Shown: one piece after another, positions 1 to 6,598 of the stretch | Position numbering within the stretch: position 1 is the stretch's first letter | Layout of the letters: each line of letters begins with the position of its first letter | Origin: a virus | Virus record (IMG/VR): IMGVR_UViG_3300043411_000560 | Span: 1 to 40,519 of that record | DNA length: 40,519 nucleotides | Reading direction: 5' to 3' (one strand) | Notes under the pieces: generated by a model | Databases searched by the model: none | Seen by the model: only the letters and a program-made list of their open reading frames with translations | What the model was told of the DNA's origin: nothing | Position numbers and translations under genes: made by a program

Positions 1-127
1 GGAGCTGGTATTGGCCACCGATCTATATCGATCGATCATCTTATGGAACGAGGCGCGCGGCGCGGAAGATGTCGCGCTCGCTCATGAGGTTTGGGACATG
101 ACGCCGTGGGTTGTGGACGTGTTCGAC
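1..127. repeat. Terminal direct repeat, left copy
   Basis: The 127 bases are identical to 40393-40519. A 127-bp exact overlap at both ends is the usual mark of a circular contig closed by a short-read assembler with k=127, so this is most likely an assembly overlap, not a biological terminal repeat. It shows that the genome is complete and either circular or circularly permuted (headful packaging, as in P22). Confidence 0.95.
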
Positions 128-325
128 AGCCCGTCTCGCGACAATGCCCGTCGCATGGACATGATGCTGTGGTGCCGTGACAGGTGGGGCGAGCAAGCGT
201 GGTGGCCGAGTGGACGCAAGGGAGCGTGGCAGAGTGGCAGCGCGACTGTAGACGGCTGGACGTGGTGGGGCTTCGATGACGAAGCCAAGATGATTGAGTT
301 TGCGACGGCTTGGCCGTCCAACTGA
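11..325 (+). CDS. Hypothetical protein, first gene of the rightward small-gene cluster
   Basis: 104 aa, family not recognised. The start is TTG, chosen because the right-end copy of this sequence shows AAGGAG about 6 bases upstream (40391-40396) and no better start is in frame. The protein is acidic and unusually rich in tryptophan (eleven Trp), with WD and WW pairs. It has no signal peptide or membrane segment. It lies across the closure point of the circular genome; the same start appears again at 40403. It is followed after 9 bases by the next small gene, so the two are probably co-transcribed. Function unknown. Confidence 0.7.
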   Translation: MATDLYRSIILWNEARGAEDVALAHEVWDMTPWVVDVFDSPSRDNARRMDMMLWCRDRWGEQAWWPSGRKGAWQSGSATVDGWTWWGFDDEAKMIEFATAWPSN

Positions 326-334
326 GGAGCGACT

Positions 335-553
335 ATGATTGAAGGATCGGAGAACGTGCCGCACGCATCAACGAGCGAGGCGAAGCTCGCCTTCGTCGAA
401 GGGTTTCTGCTTGGCCTTGCGCGCCGTCTCGATGACGCTGGCTACAACTGGCCGAAGGCGAGCGAAGCGGCGGACGACTGTCGAGCAGTCGCGGCAATGG
501 TCAAGCAGGTGGGCGTCCCGATGGAGCGCGCCCCGCCGGCAAACTCGAAGTGA
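335..553 (+). CDS. Hypothetical small protein
   Basis: 72 aa, not recognised. The ATG at 335 is preceded by GAGGAG with good spacing. The sequence predicts helices in the middle (FVEGFLLGLARRLDDAGYNW) and a flexible, proline-containing C-terminus. It is part of a chain of short rightward genes (11-1273), each with its own ribosome site of the AAGGAG type. Such clusters of small proteins beside a phage early region often act on host functions, but nothing in this protein shows that. Confidence 0.7.
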   Translation: MIEGSENVPHASTSEAKLAFVEGFLLGLARRLDDAGYNWPKASEAADDCRAVAAMVKQVGVPMERAPPANSK

Positions 554-563
554 AGGAGCGGCC

Positions 564-854
564 ATGAGCAAGCACGACAGATCTGGCGGCGACGCAGCCG
601 ACGTGCAGGAGGAAATTCTAGCCGCAGCGTGCGCCGCGCTCGACAAGGCACACGACCTGTTGTCGTTCCTGGTCCGCTACGAAGGCAAGGTGACGCCTGC
701 CTACATGGAGCGCGTAAAGGATTGGGTTGACGGCGAGTATGATCCCGGCGCGCGGACGCCGAAGCGGTGCCGACACAATTGGGCGAAGTGCGCGTTGACG
801 CCGGATATGTACTGCACCCGCTGCGGAATCCCCCGCAGCGTTGGCGTCCAGTGA
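564..854 (+). CDS. Small protein with C-terminal zinc-ribbon-like Cys/His motif
   Basis: 96 aa. The start is ATG 564 with GAAGGAGCG upstream; longer in-frame extensions overlap the previous gene and lack a ribosome site. The N-terminal two thirds looks helical. The C-terminus carries CRHNWAKC, then YCTRCG, a Cys/His pattern typical of small phage zinc-binding proteins. The ligand spacing is seen directly; zinc binding is inferred. No pathway can be assigned. Confidence 0.7.
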   Translation: MSKHDRSGGDAADVQEEILAAACAALDKAHDLLSFLVRYEGKVTPAYMERVKDWVDGEYDPGARTPKRCRHNWAKCALTPDMYCTRCGIPRSVGVQ

Positions 855-866
855 AGGAGGGTGATG

Positions 867-1079
867 ATGCGCCATGTAGCGAAATGCCTTGAGGTCTACC
901 AAGTCGGCGACCATCTCGACGACGACGAGCTTGAGGCGCTTGGTGGCGAGATGCGCGCATTAGCTGATGCGTCGTTCCGCTTCGGTGACATGTTTCGGCT
1001 CCAAGCCGCATACGCCGATAAAGTGGCCCACGACTGCAAGCAGTTTCTAGCCAGTAGGCGAGCGCGGAAAGTAGCATGA
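867..1079 (+). CDS. Hypothetical small protein
   Basis: 70 aa, not recognised. The starts GTG 861, ATG 864 and ATG 867 are consecutive. AAGGAGG ends at 860, so ATG 867 has the best spacing (6 bases). The sequence is mainly helical, with an acidic stretch DHLDDDELEAL. The stop codon overlaps the next gene by 4 bases (ATGA at 1076-1079), indicating translational coupling. Confidence 0.65.
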   Translation: MRHVAKCLEVYQVGDHLDDDELEALGGEMRALADASFRFGDMFRLQAAYADKVAHDCKQFLASRRARKVA

Positions 1080-1273
1080 CGAAAGAGGAGCGGTGGCGGA
1101 TGCCAAGGTTGCATTACAGCGTGCGCCGCAGCGCCACGCGACGTGAAAAGTTCAAGGTGGTCTTGGCTGGTGGTTTTTGGGGATGCGACGACATCGACCT
1201 GCCGTTGTTCGAAACATTCGATGAAGCGGCCAGCGCCGCCGAGCGGTTGAATAGGATTAAGGACAAGAAATAG
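1076..1273 (+). CDS. Hypothetical small basic protein
   Basis: 65 aa, last gene of the rightward cluster, starting inside the previous stop (ATGA). It is rich in Arg and Lys at the N-terminus, and the end (FETFDEAASAAERLNRIKDK) looks like a helix. The layout, a short beta-rich region followed by an FxTFDEA helix, resembles small phage proteins of unknown function. No catalytic motif is visible. Confidence 0.65.
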   Translation: MTKEERWRMPRLHYSVRRSATRREKFKVVLAGGFWGCDDIDLPLFETFDEAASAAERLNRIKDKK

Positions 1274-1330
1274 GAGACTGCCTTGGCGACGGCTCCGAGC
1301 ACGGCGTCCGGCCTTGGCTAGTGCAGTACC

Positions 1331-1406
1331 CTGCCGGTCCGCGCGGCCTGAAACCGGCAGGTTAATAAATCATGCAGCGTCGGTTAGTAACCGACTAACC
1401 GACGCT
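1331..1406. terminator. Paired hairpins between convergent operons
   Basis: The rightward cluster and the leftward early operon converge here. Two perfect inverted repeats are visible: CTGCCGGT/ACCGGCAG (1331-1338, 1353-1360) and AGCGTCGGTTAG/CTAACCGACGCT (1376-1387, 1395-1406; 7-base loop). The second overlaps the stop codon of the leftward operon's last gene. Neither is followed by a clear T-run, so the terminator role is inferred from position. The remainder of 1274-1394 holds no gene that I can support. Confidence 0.5.
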
Positions 1407-1619
1407 TCGACCGACGCTGAGGAACCGCAGACCGTTGTAGTTGATCTGATACGTGCGCCGGTTGAGTTCGTCGGCTCCGGCCGGGTCGATGAGTCCGCGC
1501 TGTGACAGCTTGCGGATATGGCAGGCGGTCGTCGTTCCGAGAAGCACGCGCGGCCCGTGCTGGAGTTCGCGGAGTACGTAGAGATCGGCGAGGCGGCGCT
1601 GGTTCAGTGTTTCGCTCAT
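1395..1619 (-). CDS. Small winged-helix-like DNA-binding protein, last gene of leftward operon
   Basis: 74 aa. ATG at 1619 overlaps the stop of the HNH gene (ATGA, 1616-1619), which fixes the start. The sequence (RRLADLYVLRELQHGPRVL, then TACHIRKLSQRGLI, then RRTYQINYNGLRFL) has the order of a MarR/PadR-like winged helix: helix, recognition helix, beta wing. It could be a small transcription regulator of the early operon. Known: many phage wHTH proteins share this pattern. Inferred: DNA binding. Confidence 0.6.
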   Translation of the reverse strand: MSETLNQRRLADLYVLRELQHGPRVLLGTTTACHIRKLSQRGLIDPAGADELNRRTYQINYNGLRFLSVGRSVG

Positions 1620-1978
1620 CTCAGCACCGTTGTCCCGTTCATCTTGCGCTTGAATTTCGAGGCCCGCGATCCAGGCATCGGGGTTCGAGTGTTCTTCGAT
1701 CCGAAGTGCCGTTCTGCCGCTTTCTCGCCCCGTGCCTTTTCTCCGGCCTCGTGTGAGGTCTTGGCGCGCGCACACTTCGCATGCGCAACGCCTCTGTTGT
1801 CTGTGTCGTTCGTTCCGCCCCGCCAGAGCGGATTGATGTGCTCGTCCCATGCCTCGTGCACGCCGTCGATCTTGCCGCCGCACACGCAACAGATGCCGCC
1901 GTGATCGACGAACAGCTTGAGCTTCTGCTTGGCCGTCAGCGTCTTGCGCGGGGTGACGGCGTAGGGGTCATGGGTCAT
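1616..1978 (-). CDS. HNH endonuclease
   Basis: 120 aa. It has a Cys4-type zinc site (ICCVCGG near residue 36 and HAKCARAK near residue 77) and the HNH core EHINPLWRGGTNDTDNRG, with the active-site His, the Asn of GTND/DNRG and a final His. It is a member of the HNH nuclease superfamily and probably makes metal-dependent DNA cuts. Two ATGs (1984, 1978) follow AAGGAGG; the second has better spacing. HNH proteins beside terminase genes can aid packaging, but this one lies in the early operon far from terminase, so a homing, recombination or host-DNA role is equally possible. Confidence 0.85.
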   Translation of the reverse strand: MTHDPYAVTPRKTLTAKQKLKLFVDHGGICCVCGGKIDGVHEAWDEHINPLWRGGTNDTDNRGVAHAKCARAKTSHEAGEKARGEKAAERHFGSKNTRTPMPGSRASKFKRKMNGTTVLR

Positions 1979-2189
1979 TGCCATAAGCCTCCTTGGCGCG
2001 CGCTTCGGCCCATTCGTCGAACACCTGCAACCTTGCGGCATCGTATAAGACAGTAAGTTCTCCGATCCAGTCCTGCAGTACATCGGCGCGGAATATAGCG
2101 CTTTCGGCAAGGAACGACGCCGGCAACCTGACGCTGCCGGCTCCGCCGTCTTCGTCGATACGTAGTCCTTTGATGTGTTTCATGGCCAT
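1968..2189 (-). CDS. Hypothetical small protein
   Basis: 73 aa, not recognised. It starts directly after the stop of the ParB-like gene (2190) and overlaps the HNH start. It carries a short beta-like stretch (GAGSVRLPASF) followed by a long helix (QDWIGELTVLYDAARLQVF). Tight coupling suggests translation with the ParB-like gene. Confidence 0.6.
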   Translation of the reverse strand: MAMKHIKGLRIDEDGGAGSVRLPASFLAESAIFRADVLQDWIGELTVLYDAARLQVFDEWAEARAKEAYGNDP

Positions 2190-3029
2190 TTACAGCTTTT
2201 TCCGATCCGCGCCCGAGATGTCAACGGGACTGCTTTGCCAGCGCACGACGTTCAACGGCTTCTTATCGACGAACGCATTCCATGCGTAGAACAGCGTAAA
2301 CGTGTTGGCGTCTTGATTGCCCCGGTCGCCTTCGGCGTGACGGCGCAACAGGCGCTCGCGGAAAGCGTGCATGGCGTCACCGTCGTAGCTCGGTACGCCC
2401 GTTCGCAGCACGTCGATCATGGCGTCGGCAGCCTCTTTCTGGCCGGCAAAAAACGATGCGGCGTAGTGCAGAAAGCCTAAGCCGGCGAGCGGCAACCGTT
2501 GAATGACGTTACCCGACACGGCTACCGACTTCGTGATGTTCGGGTGCGCGTAGAGTGCTGTCAGGACTTCCGAGTGCGAGATGGATGCAGATCGTACAGT
2601 GGCGTATCCGTCCCTGTAGACGATCAACTGCCGCACGGCCGACGACACACGACGCGAGTTCGTGATGCCGTGAAATTCGAGAACATCGGCAATCGTCCGC
2701 GACTTGCCGGTATCCATCACGTCGCGCGCGTCGTCGTCGAGCCCGTACACGACGAGCGTCTCGAACGGTACGCCAGCGCGAATGCACGCCACAAGCCGAT
2801 GCTGGCCGTCGAGCAGTGTGCCGTCGCGGGAGAAGCGAATGGCATCGCCCGACAGACGCCACGCGCCGCGCTTCATGTCGGACACGTATTTTTTGATCGT
2901 GTGCTCGGTGATCTTGCGGTTTTTCAGGTTCTTGTCGAGCCACGCCTTGGCAATGTCGGGCGTCACCGTCGTCACTTCGATGTGCACTTTGTGCTTCGTC
3001 CCCGTGCGCTCTTTCAATGCGATTGCCAT
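2190..3029 (-). CDS. ParB-like nuclease-domain protein
   Basis: 279 aa. The start ATG 3029 overlaps the upstream stop by one base (TGATG). The N-terminal 110 residues carry a ParB/sulfiredoxin-like fold: a conserved helix before WRLSGDAIRF and the signature LLDGQHRLVACIRAGVPF, typical of ParB N-terminal domains that bind CTP or ATP. The middle and C-terminal parts are mostly helical. No ParA partner is in the window, so plasmid-style partition is unlikely. In phages such proteins occur in early regions with recombination genes and their role is mostly unknown. Family assignment is firm; function is not. Confidence 0.8.
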   Translation of the reverse strand: MAIALKERTGTKHKVHIEVTTVTPDIAKAWLDKNLKNRKITEHTIKKYVSDMKRGAWRLSGDAIRFSRDGTLLDGQHRLVACIRAGVPFETLVVYGLDDDARDVMDTGKSRTIADVLEFHGITNSRRVSSAVRQLIVYRDGYATVRSASISHSEVLTALYAHPNITKSVAVSGNVIQRLPLAGLGFLHYAASFFAGQKEAADAMIDVLRTGVPSYDGDAMHAFRERLLRRHAEGDRGNQDANTFTLFYAWNAFVDKKPLNVVRWQSSPVDISGADRKKL

Positions 3030-3325
3030 CACTTCGTCTCCGGTTTGGTTTCCACTTTGACACCCAACAGATCGAGCGAGCGCTGAGCCCACATCGACTT
3101 CGCTTCCTCGAACAGCTTCTCGGCGTTCTCGCGTTCCTTCCGCGCGTCGTCGAGTTCTTGCTCGCAGCGCGCTTCGTCCGCCTGGGCCGTGACGAGATAG
3201 TTCTGAGTGTCGCGGATCGCCTTCGCGAGCTGATCCCACGAGTGCATGGGTTGCACGTTCGGCCCCGTGCTCGGAACACCTTGCAGGAAGCTCTTGAAGC
3301 TGGATATCTTGCGGGTGCCGCTCAT
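3029..3325 (-). CDS. Coiled-coil hypothetical protein
   Basis: 98 aa. ATG 3325 has AAGGG upstream; a TTG at 3331 would add two residues and is less likely. The middle (about residues 35-80, QADEARCEQELDDARKE and following) is a strong heptad-like charged coiled coil. It has no catalytic motif. It lies in the RecT operon between a ParB-like gene and another coiled-coil gene; the two may pair, which is an inference. Confidence 0.65.
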   Translation of the reverse strand: MSGTRKISSFKSFLQGVPSTGPNVQPMHSWDQLAKAIRDTQNYLVTAQADEARCEQELDDARKERENAEKLFEEAKSMWAQRSLDLLGVKVETKPETK

Positions 3326-3327
3326 GT

Positions 3328-3669
3328 TCAACCCTTATAAGAGCGCATCGTCGCGCACTCTGTCCGCCACACCTCGATCTTCATAACGGCAGCCTCTCTG
3401 AGGCTGTAGAGCTTTGCCAGTTCCCCAGTGGCTTCGGCGTGCTCGTTGATCGCTTCCAGGTATCTGTCAGACGACCTTGCCTCGGTCTGGCGAGCCGCTG
3501 CGCTCTTCTCATCGCTGGCCACGGTCATCAGAGCCTCGGTGTGTCCGAGCATCTTCTCTGCCTTCGTGGCTCGCTCCTTCGCCCTGCCGATGTCGCCGGC
3601 AGAATGCACGAGGAATTCCACAGCGCGGTCTATTTCTTCGGCTCCAGGTGGCCGGCGGCGGTCGCTCAT
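3328..3669 (-). CDS. Helical/coiled-coil phage protein
   Basis: 113 aa. It is almost wholly helical, with charged repeats (RAKERATKAEKMLGHTEALM) and a conserved-looking C-terminus ELAKLYSLREAAVMKIEVWR. Proteins of this make-up are common next to recT in alphaproteobacterial phages, but no function is known to me. Its stop lies just before the ATG of the next gene; its start overlaps the gene upstream (3666-3669). Confidence 0.7.
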   Translation of the reverse strand: MSDRRRPPGAEEIDRAVEFLVHSAGDIGRAKERATKAEKMLGHTEALMTVASDEKSAAARQTEARSSDRYLEAINEHAEATGELAKLYSLREAAVMKIEVWRTECATMRSYKG

Positions 3670-3887
3670 GCCACGTCATCCAGTCCAAGAGCTGCGGTTC
3701 CCATGCGATAAGCTGAACGTGCCATCTTGCGGCGCGTCTGGTGCAGATCGCCGCTGTCGAGAATGATCCGCAGCATGCGCAAATGACGTAAGAGCGAGAA
3801 TTTAACGGCAGCTTCTTCGCTAGCGTCGATGCGTTGCAAAGCGTCCTTGGCGTCGTCGATACGGGTGATGAGTTCGTCGATGGTCAT
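3666..3887 (-). CDS. Hypothetical small helical protein
   Basis: 73 aa. ATG 3887 overlaps the recT stop by 4 bases, and its own end overlaps the next gene by 4, so it is a true member of the operon. The sequence is helical and amphipathic (MTIDELITRIDDAKDALQRI), with a basic middle. Not recognised. Confidence 0.65.
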   Translation of the reverse strand: MTIDELITRIDDAKDALQRIDASEEAAVKFSLLRHLRMLRIILDSGDLHQTRRKMARSAYRMGTAALGLDDVA

Positions 3888-4777
3888 TGCATCGCCTCGC
3901 CGATGTCGATACCGAGGTCTTTAGCGCGAACCGCGAATGCTTCCTCCAGCATGTCGTTCCAGCGCATCGGCATGCCGTCCCACGGGTTCCCGTCGCGGTC
4001 CATGTGAGAGACGCGGAGCTGCATCAGATCATCGGCCGACTCTGCGGCGTCAATGCTAGATGTCAGTTCGTTGAACTTCACGTCGGTTCCGTCGCGCTTG
4101 GCGGCGGCGCTGCTCTTGCGCTTGAACTGCTCCGAGTGGCCTTCGGCGTAGAGCGTGCCGCCGTCGATTTCCTCGGCGACGTACAGTCCGCCGAGAACGT
4201 CTGCAGCGCCGTCACGAGCGCAGAACGAGCGGGCGCGCATTGCGAGCATTCGATCAGGAAACTGTTTCCACGGTCCTTGCTTTCCCCAAAGTCCAGCAGC
4301 CTTGGCGTCGGCAACAGAGAAGCCGCGCTCTATGACATCGCCGCTAGGGCGTATGATCTCGCAATGCGCTGCGCGGTCGTCGTTCTTGCCGTCTGTCCAC
4401 TCGCGCAGCTTGAAGCCCCGCGACCATAGCAGCCCTGGGATGGCATCACCCCACAACGTCGGGCGCCCGTTGATTACCGCGATCTTGTTGAGCGCGAACA
4501 TAGGCGGTAGCCCCAACTCTAGCCCGGTCATGATCGCGACAGTGATAGCCTCTGGCGTGCGCAAATCCTTCGGGGCAAGACCAGACTTCGCGATGGCAGT
4601 TGCCAGCCGGTACACGTCATCGAGCGTCTGAGGTACGATGCCGGCAATGCCAGTCCTTACGGCAACAGCGTTACCGCCATGACCGCCCCGAGCGCTGTCG
4701 CCATCAGCGACGACATGAGAGCCAGGCCGAACAGCGGGAGGATTGGAGAGAGCTTGCGTAGCATTGTTGTCCGTCAT
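3884..4777 (-). CDS. recT: RecT-family single-strand annealing protein
   Basis: 297 aa. After a low-complexity N-terminus (about 30 residues), the RecT core runs from about residue 45: VYRLATAIAKSGLAPKDL, ITVAIMTGLELGLPPMFAL, a GRPTLWGDAIPGLLWSRGF stretch, then FPDRMLAMRARSFCARDGAA and a LGGLYVAEE end typical of RecT. The protein would bind phage ssDNA ends and anneal homologous strands during replication or recombination. The start is ATG 4777, with AGAGGA 7 bases upstream. No exonuclease partner (RecE, YqaJ or lambda Exo type) is visible nearby, so it may work with a host nuclease. Confidence 0.88.
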   Translation of the reverse strand: MTDNNATQALSNPPAVRPGSHVVADGDSARGGHGGNAVAVRTGIAGIVPQTLDDVYRLATAIAKSGLAPKDLRTPEAITVAIMTGLELGLPPMFALNKIAVINGRPTLWGDAIPGLLWSRGFKLREWTDGKNDDRAAHCEIIRPSGDVIERGFSVADAKAAGLWGKQGPWKQFPDRMLAMRARSFCARDGAADVLGGLYVAEEIDGGTLYAEGHSEQFKRKSSAAAKRDGTDVKFNELTSSIDAAESADDLMQLRVSHMDRDGNPWDGMPMRWNDMLEEAFAVRAKDLGIDIGEAMQ

Positions 4778-4788
4778 TGGGTTGTCCT

Positions 4789-5034
4789 CTACGCTGGAGA
4801 CTTGTTCCGTTTTTCGGCGATGATGATCGCTTGCAATACTTCCTCGCGCATTCGCTCGACGCCGAGGCACAGCTTGATGAGCAGCAGAGCGTGGGTCGCG
4901 ATGATCTCAACTTGGTCGGCGATCTGTACTTCTACCGGAGCCGACTCGTATGCCTCCACTCGCTCGGAAGGCACCAGCATCGGCTTGAATTTCGGAGGCG
5001 GCAGCTTGCCGCGAATATCGATGACTTCGGCCAT
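4789..5034 (-). CDS. Hypothetical protein upstream of recT
   Basis: 81 aa, ending 11 bases before recT. It has a proline-rich N-terminal third (GKLPPPKFKPMLVPSERVEA) and a helical remainder (VEIIATHALLLIKLCLGVER). It has no signal peptide, and the hydrophobic stretch is short and amphipathic, not a clear membrane span. Small proteins in this place could be ssDNA-binding accessories, but no motif supports that here. Confidence 0.65.
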   Translation of the reverse strand: MAEVIDIRGKLPPPKFKPMLVPSERVEAYESAPVEVQIADQVEIIATHALLLIKLCLGVERMREEVLQAIIIAEKRNKSPA

Positions 5035-5044
5035 ATGTCCCCAC

Positions 5045-5233
5045 CTATGCCGTAGCGGCCAGGATCGCCGCGCATCCTGCGACGATCAGCAAAACAAGAA
5101 TTGTCGCAAACACATCGACCACCAACTCACGCATCCACACCACCACATCAAATTCGTCGAGCGCATACACGAGCGCACCGAACGCCAGAGACATTGCGAA
5201 TATTAGACCGGCAGTGCCGAACGGGCCGATCAT
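5045..5233 (-). CDS. Small two-span membrane protein
   Basis: 62 aa. Two hydrophobic stretches are seen: GTAGLIFAMSLAFGALVYAL (residues about 6-25) and VFATILVLLIVAGCAAILAA (about 41-60). ATG 5233 overlaps the upstream stop (ATGA). Probably an inner-membrane protein. Early membrane peptides of this kind may modify the host envelope or block superinfection, but that is a guess. Confidence 0.7.
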   Translation of the reverse strand: MIGPFGTAGLIFAMSLAFGALVYALDEFDVVVWMRELVVDVFATILVLLIVAGCAAILAATA

Positions 5234-5472
5234 GACACGATCCCGAGTTGAGCCTTCGACAGGAACGGGTGATCCTCTGTCGGTGCTCGCGGCTGACTGG
5301 CCAGCGCTCGCCGCATGTCGGTCATCAAACGATCCATGCGCTTGGTCGCCTCGACGATGGCGCGGCCTGCGTCGATTGCCTCTCGCGTCCACACTTCCGG
5401 CAACTCGCCGTTGTCGAGTTCCACGGCGAGGCTAATCATGCGATCTGCGGTGTCCTGCAGTTCGATAATCAT
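5230..5472 (-). CDS. Hypothetical protein
   Basis: 80 aa. ATG 5472 is preferred over GTG 5499 because GGAGGG lies 8 bases upstream. The sequence is a helical pair (LQDTADRMISLAVELDNGEL, then IDAGRAIVEATKRMDRLMTD) with a C-terminal tail. Not recognised. It overlaps the small membrane gene by 4 bases. Confidence 0.65.
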   Translation of the reverse strand: MIIELQDTADRMISLAVELDNGELPEVWTREAIDAGRAIVEATKRMDRLMTDMRRALASQPRAPTEDHPFLSKAQLGIVS

Positions 5473-5488
5473 GTTGCCGTCCCTCCAG

Positions 5489-5743
5489 TCACTGGTCACC
5501 GATCAGCTTTAAGCCGCTTTCGTTGATCTTCCATCGTCGCCCGCTCCACGGAGAAGGCTTCCCTACGCTCGAAACGAGACGCATAGCCGACAGCTTGCGC
5601 AACGGCGCGTGTGCCCAACCTGACGTGCTGTATTTTTGCCCGCACTCAACCGCTATCATGTGGTGGTCTGGATACTCGGCGCGCATTGCGTAGAGGTCTC
5701 GAACGGCACGAAGTACTTTCATTTGCTTAGGCGTCACGTTCAT
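5489..5743 (-). CDS. Possible winged-helix protein
   Basis: 84 aa. ATG 5743 lies in a 4-base overlap with the previous gene. It begins MNVTPKQMKVLRAVRDLYAM and ends in a strand-like WKINESGLKLIGDQ after a helix PLRKLSAMRLV. This helix-helix-wing order fits a LexA/MarR-type winged helix, as in many phage proteins that begin with a T-x-x-Q-x-x-V/I-L pattern. DNA binding is inferred from the fold pattern only. Confidence 0.6.
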   Translation of the reverse strand: MNVTPKQMKVLRAVRDLYAMRAEYPDHHMIAVECGQKYSTSGWAHAPLRKLSAMRLVSSVGKPSPWSGRRWKINESGLKLIGDQ

Positions 5744-5970
5744 GCCACGCGCTCCAGCTTGGTTTGCGCGTCGAGAAGTGCGCCGTATTCCTCGTAAGCG
5801 ATTGCCTTGAGCCCAAGTGCTCGGCACGCATTCGACAGCGCCTTGATCACGTCGGCCTCGATGCTGTCGGCGATGAATTCGACTGGCTGGTGCTTGGCTG
5901 CTACGGCCAGATCAAAGGCTCGGATCAGGTGCCGAGAAGCGGTGTCGCATCTGTTGCTGGATTTGTGCAT
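5740..5970 (-). CDS. Hypothetical protein
   Basis: 76 aa. ATG 5970 with AAGGA upstream. Helical, with a basic N-terminus (MHKSSNRCDTASRHLIRAFD). Not recognised. It lies in the coupled early operon between genes 5988-6242 and 5489-5743. Confidence 0.6.
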   Translation of the reverse strand: MHKSSNRCDTASRHLIRAFDLAVAAKHQPVEFIADSIEADVIKALSNACRALGLKAIAYEEYGALLDAQTKLERVA

Positions 5971-5987
5971 GGCGCGTCCTTGGTGTG

Positions 5988-6242
5988 TTACTCGGCCGTC
6001 GCCAAATCGACCGCCGGCTTGATCTCCTGGTACGCGGCGATCATCGCAACAACATCGCCGCTTTGCATCGCAGCCAGGGCCATGTCGCGCTTGACGCGAA
6101 CGACGCGAGCCATGAACCAGTAGCCGTCCCCGGCTCCGGGGCTTAGTTTGTCCATCTCCTTGGCCTGCGTTTCCTGCTGGCCGATCCACTCACTCACCTT
6201 TGCGATGGCCTCCGGCAGTGCTTCTCCGAGTGACTGTTTCAT
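5988..6242 (-). CDS. Hypothetical protein, first gene of leftward early operon
   Basis: 84 aa. ATG 6242 with CGGAG 6 bases upstream. Helical, with KVSEWIGQQETQAKEMDKL and a YWFMARVVRVKRDMALAAM stretch. Not recognised. As first gene of the operon it follows a roughly 220-base untranslated leader containing two strong stem-loops (6354-6464, 6272-6298). Confidence 0.65.
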   Translation of the reverse strand: MKQSLGEALPEAIAKVSEWIGQQETQAKEMDKLSPGAGDGYWFMARVVRVKRDMALAAMQSGDVVAMIAAYQEIKPAVDLATAE

Positions 6243-6271
6243 TTTTCGCTCCGTTGTGGGTTTGCGGGCAT

Positions 6272-6298
6272 CGGGGAGGGCTTGTTAGGCCCTCCCCG
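6272..6298 (-). promoter_or_regulatory. Strong hairpin in leftward leader
   Basis: CGGGGAGGGC (6272-6281) and GCCCTCCCCG (6289-6298) form a perfect 10-bp stem with a 7-base loop, about 30 bases before the first gene of the leftward operon. There is no T-run on either side. It could be an attenuator, an antitermination element or an mRNA-protecting hairpin; the sequence does not decide. Confidence 0.6.
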
Positions 6299-6353
6299 CC
6301 CTCTGCGAACCGCCGCACAATCAGCCCCCGCTGTAGCGGCTCGCGTGTTTCAG

Positions 6354-6464
6354 CATCAGCGGCGCGGTCTGCGTGAGCAACCTGGGGAAGTGCTCCGGCC
6401 CGGAGATGCCACCCCGGTCTAGGGGTTCGAGGTGGCCAGAGAGGCCGGCACCGCGCCGCTGATG
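6354..6464 (-). ncRNA. Candidate structured RNA: 15-bp perfect stem closing an 81-base folded loop
   Basis: CATCAGCGGCGCGGT (6354-6368) pairs perfectly with ACCGCGCCGCTGATG (6450-6464). The loop contains smaller stems: AGCA/TGCT, ACCCC/GGGGT and GGCC/GGCC. The outer edge (6464) coincides with the transcription start expected from the leftward promoter at 6471-6499, so the leftward RNA would begin with this fold. It may be a cis antitermination RNA like the put sites of phage HK022, or a stable small RNA. Pairing is seen; function is inferred. It contains no open reading frame of note. Confidence 0.5.
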
Positions 6465-6470
6465 ACTAAG

Positions 6471-6499
6471 ACGTTAATTGGAGATTCCCAACGGCGCAA
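6471..6499 (-). promoter_or_regulatory. Candidate leftward early promoter
   Basis: On the minus strand, TTGCGC (6499-6494) is separated by 17 bases from TAACGT (6476-6471). The -35 box is identical to that of the rightward promoter at 6564-6592. It is placed to drive the leftward operon 6242-1395, with a start near 6464. The -10 box is weak, so activation or imprecise prediction is possible. Confidence 0.45.
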
Positions 6500-6507
6500 C
6501 CGTAAAA

Positions 6508-6521
6508 TTGGGGCGCCCCAA
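6508..6521. promoter_or_regulatory. Palindromic operator candidate TTGGGGCGCCCCAA
   Basis: A perfect 14-bp palindrome inside an AT-rich setting between the divergent promoters, 8 bases upstream of the leftward -35 box. It is well placed to bind a dimeric repressor, for which the product of the adjacent gene 6599-6829 is the natural candidate. A related palindrome with the same GGGCGCCC core lies at 39528-39539 near the other divergent promoter region. Confidence 0.55.
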
Positions 6522-6563
6522 ATTAAAATGAGGGGACGGGCGAACCTGTTGCCGGCTTGCAAC

Positions 6564-6592
6564 TTGCGCGGTTGGCTAATCCCAAATACTAT
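6564..6592 (+). promoter_or_regulatory. Rightward promoter giving a leaderless mRNA
   Basis: TTGCGC (6564-6569), a 17-base spacer and TACTAT (6587-6592). The ATG of the regulator gene begins at 6599, six bases after the -10 box, which is where transcription would start. The mRNA would therefore be leaderless, as for lambda cI from its maintenance promoter. No ribosome-binding site is present before this ATG, consistent with this reading. Confidence 0.65.
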
Positions 6593-6598
6593 GCGTGC

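Noticed and set aside
1-127. True terminal repeats as in T7-like phages.
   Set aside because: The length is exactly 127, matching an assembler k-mer, and the structural genes are of the headful-packaging P22 type.
1314-1505. Plus-strand frame of 63 codons after the small-gene cluster.
   Set aside because: It overlaps hairpins and the antisense end of the wHTH gene, and lacks a ribosome site.
6354-6464. A tRNA-like gene: GGTTCGA and an AGCA/TGCT arm occur in this segment.
   Set aside because: The arms do not pair as a cloverleaf (no 7-bp acceptor, no 5-bp T stem around TTCGA, no anticodon stem); the 15-bp outer stem is too long.
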